From Acidobacteriaceae bacterium (lineage in GTDB: Bacteria > Acidobacteriota > Terriglobia > Terriglobales > SbA1): a stretch of 6,011 nt of DNA. Positions 1 to 5,533 of the stretch are shown here, piece by piece. The notes below the pieces were generated by a model. It ran no database searches. It saw nothing but the letters and a program-made list of their open reading frames with translations, and had not been told where the DNA came from. Made by a program: the position numbers and the translations under genes. The DNA lies in contig JAFAGX010000631.1 in NCBI GenBank assembly GCA_019237515.1, positions 1 to 6,011 of the forward strand, read 5' to 3'. Numbering within the stretch: position 1 is the stretch's first letter; every line of letters starts with the position of its first letter.

Positions 1-98
1 AGGTAGATTTCACCGTCTTCTGCGGCTGGGTGATAGCCTCCGACCAGCATCGCGCCCAAAGTGAGCGACGCGATCAGCAGAAGGTCCTTAGCTTTCAG
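1..98 (-). CDS. N-terminal fragment of a polytopic membrane protein (runs off the left edge)
   Basis: Read on the minus strand from position 98, the frame gives (L/M)KAKDLLLIASLTLGAMLVGG followed by YHPAAEDGEIYL. This is a short basic start, one hydrophobic membrane segment, then a conserved-looking 'GYHP..ED.EIY' motif. From memory, that motif follows the first membrane helix of large acidobacterial membrane proteins; an acidic pair in the first external loop also fits GT-C-like enzymes, but the substrate is unknown. The start is uncertain: the frame has no ATG, GTG or TTG before the hydrophobic segment. A CTG at 98-96 has a GGGAG seven bases upstream (110-106). Alternatively, the ATG at 129-127 starts the protein and a +1 shift near the TAA at 90-88 joins the frames, giving MKRKSKREPSSES-KDLLLIA. 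It lies downstream of the S53 peptidase gene on the same strand and could be cotranscribed. Only about 32 codons are visible. Confidence 0.5.
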   Translation of the reverse strand, partial: MKAKDLLLIASLTLGAMLVGGYHPAAEDGEIY

Positions 99-129
99 AA
101 GACGGCTCCCGCTTAGACTTGCGTTTCAT
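88..129 (-). CDS. 13-codon frame (MKRKSKREPSSES-stop) overlapping the start of the membrane gene
   Basis: The ATG at 129-127 has a good Shine-Dalgarno sequence, GGGAG at 140-136, six bases upstream. It opens a basic 13-residue frame ending at TAA (90-88). The stop lies inside the start of the membrane-protein frame, which is shifted by +1. The basic peptide would make a natural cytoplasmic N-terminus for the following membrane segment. It could therefore be the true N-terminus separated by a frameshift (real, programmed, or a sequencing error), or a leader peptide whose translation runs through the GGGAG/CTG start signals at 110-96. The sequence cannot decide between these. Confidence 0.4.
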   Translation of the reverse strand: MKRKSKREPSSES

Positions 130-200
130 TCGGAACTCCCGAATCCAGTATAGCGGCACCGAAAGGGCCGTCGGCCGGGAGTTCGATTCTTCTCCGCTAT
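127..200 (-). promoter_or_regulatory. Structured leader with alternative pairings covering the ribosome binding site
   Basis: Between the S53 stop codon and the next ATG, the minus-strand RNA can form several pairings that cannot all coexist. A perfect 9-bp inverted repeat joins GAACTCCCG (133-141 on plus) with CGGGAGTTC (176-184) and would bury the GGGAG Shine-Dalgarno. A local 6-bp hairpin (128-133 with 139-144, 5-base loop) puts part of that Shine-Dalgarno in the loop and two bases of the start codon in the stem. A 7-bp repeat, ATAGCGG (150-156) with CCGCTAT (194-200), includes the peptidase stop codon. GGCC-GTC-GGCC (166-176) is a small inner hairpin. The pairings are seen directly; a regulatory role is inferred. 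There is no U-tract, so a classical terminator is not supported. Confidence 0.4.
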
Positions 201-3200
201 TGCACGTTCAGGGTGAACGTTGCGTTGTGCGTAAGTGTACCGCTCGTAGCGGTGACAACGACGTTTGATGTGCCGGCGGGTGTCGACGCGGGTGGGGGAG
301 GTGGAGTGTTGTTACTGCTGCCGCCGCCCCCACACCCCACTCCTGTAACCAAAAACGCGCAAACGAGCAACCCCAGTAGGTTCTTACTGCGGCCTTTGCA
401 GGGACCGATCAGAAGGAAGCTGGCCGCGATCCCTGTTCCCAGGCTCGCCAGCCACCAGGTGGAGCGTCGGCCGGGATGACGGAGATAGGCAGCAGCTGCG
501 GTCGTGCTCACGGTCACAACCGTTGTACCACCGCCCTTGACTGACGCTGGGCTGAACGCACAACTCGCGCCAGTCGGCAATCCCGAGCAAGAGCTTGCCG
601 CAAAATTGATGGTGCCGCTGTAGCCATCGAGAGCAGTGATCGTTAAAGTTAACGAGCCACTCTGCCCCGGGGCTGGAATGTTGACCGCCGCATTGCTCCC
701 CGCAGAAATGGCAAAATCATTTTGCTGAGTGACCGAAGCTGTGCCGCTGGATGCGACGTAATTCGGATCACCACTATAGCTGGCCTTCACCGTGTAGGTC
801 CCATTGGCGAGGCTTGTATCGGGTAAGGTGGCCGTCGCCTGTGCTCCTTGCAGGCTTCCCGTTTGGCTGGTCAATGCCGGGACCTGAGCTACCGTAATTG
901 GGGAGCCCACCTGTGTTCCGCTAATGGAAAAGGCGATGGTTCCGCTTGGCGGCGTGCCTCCGCTGCTGGTATTGATGGTCGCCGTGAAGGTGGTGCCTTT
1001 GGCAGCCGCTGCCGAGCTGAGAGTGGTTGTCGTAGGAGCCTGCGTAATGTTCAGATTCACTGCCGATGACGTGCTTGGCTGAAAGCTGGCATCGCCTCCA
1101 TAGTTCGCCGTGATCGAATGCGAACCTACCGTTAGCGTAAACAGACCAGTGGGTGTTCCACCGTTCGGAGCGTTGCCGAAGTTCGGAGTTGCTGTGTTCC
1201 CCTCGGTGTTCAACGCGAAGCTGCCCAGGCTGTTACCGCTGTCCATGAAGTTGACGTTACCCGTCGCAGTCCCCTGCCCCGAGCTGCCGGCCACGTCTGC
1301 GCGAAGATAAACAAAACTTCCGTAGGGTCCGCCGGCGAAGGGGATGAAATTGAAATTCGGATCGAACGTGAGTGCCGAAAGTTTCGTGTTGCTCGTTTCG
1401 GAGTTCACGGTAATCGACGGGCCCGGAGATGATGAAGTGCTCGGCGCAAATGTTCCATCACCCGAGTATTGGGCGCTTAGCGTGTACGTTCCCCCGGGCA
1501 GTGAGTTGATGCTTGGAGTGGCAGAGCCGCTCGTGAGCGCGAAGGAGCCAATTCCGGTTTTCTGGCTAACCGATGCCCCGCTGTTGGCGATTACGGCAAC
1601 ATTCCCCGTCGGCGTCCCGCCGTTCGCCGTAACTGTCAGATCCAGACTCACGGGAGACCCGTGAGTGACCGTGACTGGACTAGCCGGGCTGGTGATGGTT
1701 ATCGCCGTTTTGGAAGCACTGAAGGTGACCGAACTCCACTTATTTACCAGATTCGCAACGTTCACCGAACCCAAACCGGTCGCCAGATCGTAGCCGACCG
1801 TCGCGGGATAGGCTACACCCAGGCTCACTTCGCCAGGCACCTCGTTGTTGCCTACGGTCACATCATTAAACACGCACGTACTGGCGGGCAGGCCCGAAGT
1901 GTTGGAAGCGTTGCACTGATTGCTTTTCGAGTTTGGCGGATATTCCTGCGCAGCCAGCTTGTACAGGACATAATTCGCCAACCCTTGGCGGCCATTCATT
2001 TTCTGGTCCACTAGCGCCATCATGCCCGCAAACGACGGAGCCGAAGCCGAGGTACCACCGACCGCGGCAAAGAAAAAGTTTCCCTGAGTATCCGGAACAC
2101 AGGAACCTTCCAGGCAGAGTAAGTACGGGTCGTGAAGAGACGCCGTGAGCGAAACATCGGGCACATCGCGTGCCCCATCCGGGGGAATCCCGGCTACACC
2201 CGATTGCCAGCTCGGCTTTTTAAATATGCCGCTCGCACCACCGCCGCCAGCCACAATGTTTGCGTTCTGCCCGCATTGGGCCTGCGTGCAGCTTTGGTTC
2301 CAGACATTTTCAGGGATATACGACAATGCGGATTCGAAGGTATTTTGAGCGTTGCTAGAACTCCAGTATTTGCTGTCTTGGCCGTTCTCGTTAAACATCG
2401 TTCCACCAACCGCGACATTAAACGGGGTGGCTGCACTGAGACTCACAGAAACTGGTCCGGTCGCGACTACCTCGACATCAGGGTTATCGCAGCCTTCTGC
2501 CCCCGAGTCGCCGGACGAAACGAAGTAAGTAATTCCCTGGGCCGCAGCTTGTGCGGCAAGCGATGTAACGAATTCGATCTCTGTGCTCCCCAACTGGGCA
2601 GCCTCGCAGCCGCCGAAGCTCTCGGTCATAATGTCAGCGAGGTTATTGTCGACGATGTACTCTTCGGAGAGATCAACCCCGTCAGTTGTATTGGTAATGG
2701 CTGAAACCACGAAGTCCACGGTTGCCAGCGGTTCAGCGGCGGATGACCAGGTCGCATCCAGCGTTGCCTCCGCTTCTTCGCCTCCCCCTATATCGCCGGG
2801 ATCGGGACCATTCAGGATTATGTTGGGTTTAGGCTGCATACTAGTGAAGGTCTCGCCGAAGTTGAAAATATCCTGACCCTGGCTAAACAGATTGCTCCTG
2901 GCGACGACGGCGATCGTTACCCCCTGTCCGTAAGAGCTTTCATTCACATTGATGTTGTAGATCTTGGCGTAGTCCGCAGGTCCCAATCCATGCACCGGAG
3001 GATTCCCCGGGAACGTCACCTTTGGCGGTTTGCCTGCGCCCTGCGACACCAGCTTCGCCGGAATCTTCTGATCGAGCATGTGGAGCATGGGCTTCTTCAC
3101 AAAGTTATGTAGCGTGAGTACTCCGGCGACCACAGGAGTCAGCGCGCTGGGAATTGCCGGATCGTTTGCATTCGCCCAGTGCTCTTCTCCATTCACAACA

Positions 3201-3694
3201 TACTTATGAATCGCGGTATGCAAGGTTGCCTGGACCTGGCTGGCAGTCCCGGAAAACTCAATGATGTTGCGGCCCTTCGCTACCTTGGCTATCTGGAAAC
3301 CGTGCGACTGCAGCCATGAGGTTACGGCCTGAACATCCTTATCATTGGGTCCGAATCGCGAACCCAACTGCTCTGGAGTAAGCCATTTGTGATAGCTGGA
3401 TGAGGCTTTGTCCTGCTGATCATCAAGAAGCTTCTGCAGTGCAGCTTCTTGCTCCGGACCGCGTTTCAAAACCAATAGCATGCGATCCATGGGCAATTCA
3501 GGCGGCGCAGGTCCGCGATCGAATTCCGGACGGGCAAGGCGATGAGTATTGCCCTTTAATTGAGTAAGTTTGGTTTCATCCACCGGCTCTAAGATTCGCG
3601 AGCGTACGACGGGCTGTTGGGCAGGAGCAAAACAATTTAAAAGGACAAAAAACACCACCACTGCAATCGAGAGGTGCAGAATTCGCGGGCGCAT
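197..3694 (-). CDS. Secreted S53 family (kumamolisin/sedolisin-like) serine-carboxyl peptidase with Ig-like repeat tail
   Basis: An exported endopeptidase of about 1165 residues, expected to cleave proteins outside the cytoplasm, usually at acidic pH in this family. Residues 1-26 are a signal peptide (MRPR, hydrophobic core, then APAQQ). About 54-198 is the pro-kumamolisin activation domain. About 238-653 is the S53 catalytic domain with Glu309 and Asp313 (EATLD), oxyanion Asp396 (SSGDSG) and nucleophile Ser549 (GGTSASAP). Calcium-site residues are Asp611 (NDVTVG) and Asp636 (VGYDLATGLG). Three Ig-like modules follow (about 657-990), then a final beta domain split by two hydrophobic segments. 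The start is placed at the ATG at 3694-3692: it begins the signal peptide and has GGGAG seven bases upstream. An in-frame ATG at 3823 would add 43 basic, non-signal residues and lies inside the predicted -10 box. Well-studied kumamolisins are near 550 residues, so the tail roughly doubles the protein. All catalytic residues are present, so it is probably active. The natural substrate is unknown. Confidence 0.95.
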   Translation of the reverse strand: MRPRILHLSIAVVVFFVLLNCFAPAQQPVVRSRILEPVDETKLTQLKGNTHRLARPEFDRGPAPPELPMDRMLLVLKRGPEQEAALQKLLDDQQDKASSSYHKWLTPEQLGSRFGPNDKDVQAVTSWLQSHGFQIAKVAKGRNIIEFSGTASQVQATLHTAIHKYVVNGEEHWANANDPAIPSALTPVVAGVLTLHNFVKKPMLHMLDQKIPAKLVSQGAGKPPKVTFPGNPPVHGLGPADYAKIYNINVNESSYGQGVTIAVVARSNLFSQGQDIFNFGETFTSMQPKPNIILNGPDPGDIGGGEEAEATLDATWSSAAEPLATVDFVVSAITNTTDGVDLSEEYIVDNNLADIMTESFGGCEAAQLGSTEIEFVTSLAAQAAAQGITYFVSSGDSGAEGCDNPDVEVVATGPVSVSLSAATPFNVAVGGTMFNENGQDSKYWSSSNAQNTFESALSYIPENVWNQSCTQAQCGQNANIVAGGGGASGIFKKPSWQSGVAGIPPDGARDVPDVSLTASLHDPYLLCLEGSCVPDTQGNFFFAAVGGTSASAPSFAGMMALVDQKMNGRQGLANYVLYKLAAQEYPPNSKSNQCNASNTSGLPASTCVFNDVTVGNNEVPGEVSLGVAYPATVGYDLATGLGSVNVANLVNKWSSVTFSASKTAITITSPASPVTVTHGSPVSLDLTVTANGGTPTGNVAVIANSGASVSQKTGIGSFALTSGSATPSINSLPGGTYTLSAQYSGDGTFAPSTSSSPGPSITVNSETSNTKLSALTFDPNFNFIPFAGGPYGSFVYLRADVAGSSGQGTATGNVNFMDSGNSLGSFALNTEGNTATPNFGNAPNGGTPTGLFTLTVGSHSITANYGGDASFQPSTSSAVNLNITQAPTTTTLSSAAAAKGTTFTATINTSSGGTPPSGTIAFSISGTQVGSPITVAQVPALTSQTGSLQGAQATATLPDTSLANGTYTVKASYSGDPNYVASSGTASVTQQNDFAISAGSNAAVNIPAPGQSGSLTLTITALDGYSGTINFAASSCSGLPTGASCAFSPASVKGGGTTVVTVSTTAAAAYLRHPGRRSTWWLASLGTGIAASFLLIGPCKGRSKNLLGLLVCAFLVTGVGCGGGGSSNNTPPPPPASTPAGTSNVVVTATSGTLTHNATFTLNVQ
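284..499 (-). other. Double hydrophobic insertion within the last beta domain of the peptidase
   Basis: Residues 992-1065 read like the start of a common acidobacterial beta domain (DFAIS..., SGLPTGASCAFSPASV, VTVSTTA), and the last 28 residues (TPAGTSNVVV...TFTLNVQ) read like its closing strands. Between them, about 1066-1137, lies a stretch with a basic patch (YLRHPGRR), a hydrophobic segment (1080-1097), a basic linker (CKGRSKN), a second hydrophobic segment ending in GVGCGGGG (1106-1125), and a proline run. The two hydrophobic segments could form a membrane hairpin. The cysteine before the glycine run resembles a lipobox only loosely, because the -3 residue is glycine. Confidence 0.6.
725..1726 (-). 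repeat. Three diverged Ig-like modules in the peptidase tail
   Basis: Residues about 657-990 of the S53 peptidase contain three beta-rich modules of roughly 105-120 residues, threonine/serine/glycine-rich and with few cysteines. Each ends with a variant of Y-x-G-D-x-x-[FY]: YSGDGTF (from residue 743), YGGDASF (from 865) and YSGDPNY (from 973). Each also carries a G-T-x-x-G-x-[VI] motif (GTPTGNV, GTATGNV, GTPPSGTI). This is the bacterial Ig-like domain 3 style (Big_3_5-like), common in acidobacterial surface proteins. They probably act as spacers or binding modules. The copies are diverged at DNA level and are not a recent duplication. Confidence 0.75.
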
Positions 3695-3701
3695 CCAACT
3701 T

Positions 3702-3706
3702 CTCCC
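3702..3706 (-). promoter_or_regulatory. Shine-Dalgarno GGGAG of the S53 peptidase gene
   Basis: GGGAG on the minus strand is separated by seven bases (AAGTTGG) from the ATG at 3694-3692. This supports that ATG, which begins the signal peptide, over the longer in-frame start at 3823. Confidence 0.75.
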
Positions 3707-3818
3707 AAAACGATTTGGCAACCGCCGCCCCCTCAAGCAGCGACAATGCCTGAACGTGAGAACGCCTCCCCCCTGGCAGCTCCGGTTGGGTCCCCGGCGC
3801 CAAGTGAGGCGAAAGCGA

Positions 3819-3846
3819 ATCATATCTCAAAATTCCTGGAAGTAAA
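3819..3846 (-). promoter_or_regulatory. Sigma-70-type promoter for the S53 peptidase gene
   Basis: On the minus strand, TTTACT (3846-3841, four of six matches to TTGACA) and TATGAT (3824-3819, five of six matches to TATAAT) are 16 bases apart. Transcription would begin near 3812, giving an untranslated leader of about 118 bases before the ATG at 3694. The upstream in-frame ATG at 3823 falls inside the -10 box and so could not be on this transcript. Confidence 0.6.
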
Positions 3847-3946
3847 GCCACTCGGTAGGCGCCCGAAGTGCGGTTTGCTCGGTGATGAGCCCAATGATCA
3901 GGCTAGAACTGAGGTTACTCCCGTAATCAGCATAAGCCCGATGTAA

Positions 3947-3975
3947 TTGACCATCCGCCACAGCGCCCGTAAATT
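3947..3975 (+). promoter_or_regulatory. Sigma-70-type promoter for the coiled-coil/PilZ pair
   Basis: TTGACC (3947-3952, five of six matches to the -35 consensus) and TAAATT (3970-3975, four of six matches to the -10 consensus) are exactly 17 bases apart. The start of transcription would be near 3982, leaving a very short leader that still contains the AGGGGG ribosome binding site. A longer reading frame beginning at TTG 3947 would start on the -35 box itself and is unlikely to be used. Confidence 0.6.
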
Positions 3976-3981
3976 CGCTTC

Positions 3982-3987
3982 AGGGGG
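3982..3987 (+). promoter_or_regulatory. Shine-Dalgarno AGGGGG of the small coiled-coil gene
   Basis: AGGGGG lies four bases before the ATG at 3992. The spacing is slightly short but usable. It selects this ATG over the in-frame TTG at 3947. Confidence 0.6.
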
Positions 3988-3991
3988 TCGT

Positions 3992-4237
3992 ATGAAGGAC
4001 ATTCACGAGGTACTGCGTCGCAAGCAGGCCAAGTATGCCCAGCTAGGCAAGCAGATCGAGATGCTGCAACAAGCAGCCGAAAAACTGCGGGAAGTCGCTC
4101 CGTTGCTGGCGGATACAGAAGATGACGACGCGGCCGTTTTAACCGAAGTCGATGAGCCGCAAGGCGCCACCAAAGCCGCGGCCGCAGCCGCCGGAACCGC
4201 CGGCAAGGCCAAGGGCACAGCCCCGCGCTGGCCATAA
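3992..4237 (+). CDS. Small coiled-coil protein with Ala-rich tail, upstream of the PilZ gene
   Basis: An 81-residue soluble protein with no signal peptide or membrane segment. About residues 1-40 (MKDIHEVLRRKQAKYAQLGK and on through EMLQQAAEKLREV) form a charged amphipathic helix with leucine/isoleucine heptad spacing, typical of a coiled coil. An acidic stretch (DTEDDDAAVLTEVDE) follows, then a low-complexity alanine/glycine/lysine tail ending in PRWP. I cannot name the family. Similar small coiled-coil proteins occur, from memory, in acidobacterial genomes. It has its own predicted promoter and Shine-Dalgarno, and the PilZ gene follows after 33 bases on the same strand, so the two are probably cotranscribed. 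It could be a partner or oligomerisation factor of the PilZ protein, but that rests only on position. The in-frame TTG at 3947 is rejected as a start because it overlaps the -35 box. Confidence 0.75.
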   Translation: MKDIHEVLRRKQAKYAQLGKQIEMLQQAAEKLREVAPLLADTEDDDAAVLTEVDEPQGATKAAAAAAGTAGKAKGTAPRWP

Positions 4238-4270
4238 GCTGGACTTTTCTAGCAGCACTACGAGTGCCTT

Positions 4271-5380
4271 ATGACGTTTCATGCACTGCTGGTTTCGAAA
4301 GACGATGAAGCCGCCGCTGTGCTCAATTCCGTGCTCGCTGGCTTCAGCATTGCCAGTGTCTGCTGCGGATATCCCGAGGCAATCTGCCAGCTAGGCGAGC
4401 AGAGATTTGACGCCGTTGTGGTCGATTTTGATGATCCACACAGCGCCGCGGTGGTGCTACAGAATCTCCAGCAGTCGTCTTCCGCGAACCACGCCGTCAC
4501 CATCACTCTGCTGAGCGATCGAGGGAAACTTCGCACTGTGCTCTCTCAGGGAGCGCACTTCGTTCTTTATAAACCGTTGACTCTGCTGCAAGCCGAGATC
4601 AGCCTTCGCCCGGCCACTGCCTTGATCAAACGCGAGCGGCGCGCTTCCTGCCGTGTGCCTCTGCAATTACCCATTCGCCTGTCGCCCCAGGACCTTCCTG
4701 ACATCGAAGGCATTCTTCTCGATCTCAGTGAAACCGGCATGGATGTCCTGGCCGCGCAACCGCTCTGCCCTGCGGCTAAGATTTCCGCTCGCTTTATTTT
4801 GCCTGACGGAAAAACCAACCTCTCGGTGCACGGCGAGATTACACGTGCCAATCCGAACGGCGAGTCGGGTGTGCGCTTTGTCGATCTTACCGATAACACG
4901 CGAGCCGTTTTGAAGTCGTGGATCGCAGCCAACGCGCCGGAACTTCCTCCTCCAGACATTGAGCCAATTGTGCAATGCAAGCTGACCGACCTTAGTCTGG
5001 GCGCTTGTTACATAGAAACGGAATCGCCCTTCCCGGAAAATTCCGCAATTCAACTTGGTCTTAAGGCAGCAGACGCCGAAATGCAGATTGAGGGGATTGT
5101 GCGTGTGATGCATCCGGGGTTCGGCATGGGAGTCGAGTTTGCCACCGCCGAGCAGCGTTCGCAGGTAGAACAGTTCATCGGTTTGCTGGCCAGCCATCCC
5201 GGAACTATGCCGGATTTGCAAATCCTTCCGGTTGCGCTGCTGTCCAATAGCACTTCCGATAATTCGGCCGCGCCCGGGGAAGACGTGCTGTTGGATTTAT
5301 TGCGCCAGCACAGCTCGGTTACGCAGGAAGAATTCCTGGAAGAACTCCAGAACCAAAGGGGCGCCACAGCGACCGCCTAG
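4271..5380 (+). CDS. Receiver-like/tandem PilZ protein, predicted c-di-GMP-responsive regulator
   Basis: A 369-residue cytoplasmic protein. Residues 3-115 look like a response-regulator receiver: acidic pair Asp11-Asp12, putative phosphoacceptor Asp52 (AVVVDFDD), Ser82 at the end of strand 4, and Lys101-Pro102 (LYKPL). The spacing closely matches CheY, so phosphorylation is plausible. About 120-220 is a PilZ domain with both c-di-GMP-binding signatures, RxxxR (Arg124-Arg128) and DxSxxG (Asp151-Gly156, DLSETG). About 232-306 is a second PilZ-like domain with DLSLGA (240-245), where the final glycine is alanine and no preceding RxxxR is visible; it may not bind ligand. A helical tail follows (EDVLLDLLRQ...EEFLEELQNQ). 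There is no DNA-binding or enzymatic output domain, so it may act by protein contact. The ATG at 4271 is needed for receiver strand 1, although its Shine-Dalgarno is weak, which suggests coupling to the coiled-coil gene. The function is predicted from motifs; the process it controls is not visible. Confidence 0.88.
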   Translation: MTFHALLVSKDDEAAAVLNSVLAGFSIASVCCGYPEAICQLGEQRFDAVVVDFDDPHSAAVVLQNLQQSSSANHAVTITLLSDRGKLRTVLSQGAHFVLYKPLTLLQAEISLRPATALIKRERRASCRVPLQLPIRLSPQDLPDIEGILLDLSETGMDVLAAQPLCPAAKISARFILPDGKTNLSVHGEITRANPNGESGVRFVDLTDNTRAVLKSWIAANAPELPPPDIEPIVQCKLTDLSLGACYIETESPFPENSAIQLGLKAADAEMQIEGIVRVMHPGFGMGVEFATAEQRSQVEQFIGLLASHPGTMPDLQILPVALLSNSTSDNSAAPGEDVLLDLLRQHSSVTQEEFLEELQNQRGATATA

Positions 5381-5386
5381 CTTTAA

Positions 5387-5405
5387 CCCCTGACGCGCTT
5401 AGGGG
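5387..5405 (+). terminator. Possible hairpin after the PilZ gene
   Basis: Six bases after the PilZ stop codon, CCCCTGA and TTAGGGG (19 bases in all) can pair with a CGCGC loop. The stem is seven pairs including one G-U. The position suits transcript end formation, but no T-run follows, so a classical intrinsic terminator is not well supported. Confidence 0.25.
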
Positions 5406-5462
5406 CCCGCACGCCGTCTCTCGCGCAGACCCCTATCACGCCGGGTTTCTCCACCTCGAATG

Positions 5463-5478
5463 CTCACAGTCTAGTGAG
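5463..5478. repeat. Small inverted repeat CTCAC/GTGAG
   Basis: CTCAC (5463-5467) and GTGAG (5474-5478) are separated by six bases in the intergenic region before the right-edge gene. It may be an operator half-site pair or chance. It is listed because a stronger palindrome lies just downstream. Confidence 0.2.
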
Positions 5479-5483
5479 TCCCG

Positions 5484-5495
5484 CCTTCGCGAAGG
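5484..5495. promoter_or_regulatory. Perfect 12-bp palindrome, candidate operator
   Basis: CCTTCGCGAAGG is a perfect palindrome that overlaps or directly abuts the candidate -35 region of the right-edge gene. The position suits a dimeric repressor or activator site. No recognised regulator motif can be assigned. Confidence 0.35.
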
Positions 5496-5523
5496 TTTCA
5501 GCCCAATGAATATTCGGTAAAAT
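5495..5523 (+). promoter_or_regulatory. Candidate promoter for the right-edge membrane gene
   Basis: TAAAAT (5518-5523) matches five of six bases of the -10 consensus. The hexamer 17 bases upstream, GTTTCA (5495-5500), matches only three of six bases of the -35. Transcription would begin near 5530, only a few bases before the TTG at 5534, which would make the message essentially leaderless. Confidence 0.35.
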
Positions 5524-5533
5524 CGCGATTAAC

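Noticed and set aside
161..184. GGCC-GTC-GGCC hairpin as the intrinsic terminator of the S53 gene
   Set aside because: The stem is short and is followed on the minus strand by only three T residues. The competing pairings around it suggest a structured leader rather than a terminator.
1155..1168. Peptidase gene interruption or internal frameshift in the low-complexity Ig region
   Set aside because: The minus-strand frame is open without interruption from 3694 to the TAG at 199-197, and the repeat motifs stay in register.
1110..1664. Two plus-strand open frames (1110-1310 and 1344-1664) with hydrophobic-looking translations
   Set aside because: They are antisense to the Ig-like repeats. The valine/proline-rich look is the mirror of Thr/Ser/Gly codons in the real gene.
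2132..2704. A 190-codon plus-strand open frame
   Set aside because: It lies wholly antisense to the catalytic domain of the S53 peptidase, whose motifs are clear. Its translation is arginine/cysteine-rich without domain features and has no convincing ribosome binding site.
3576..3946. Open frames of about 90 codons around the S53 start (3570-3845 plus, 3576-3851 minus, 3674-3946 plus)
   Set aside because: They overlap the peptidase signal peptide and the divergent promoters, and show no domain, signal peptide or good ribosome binding site.
4567..5221. Minus-strand open frames of 137 and 184 codons (4567-4980, 4667-5221)
   Set aside because: They are antisense to the receiver/PilZ gene, which has recognisable motifs throughout.
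5506..5520. ATG at 5506 as a start or leader peptide (MNIR-stop)
   Set aside because: It is only four codons long, out of frame with the membrane protein, has no Shine-Dalgarno, and lies upstream of the predicted transcription start.
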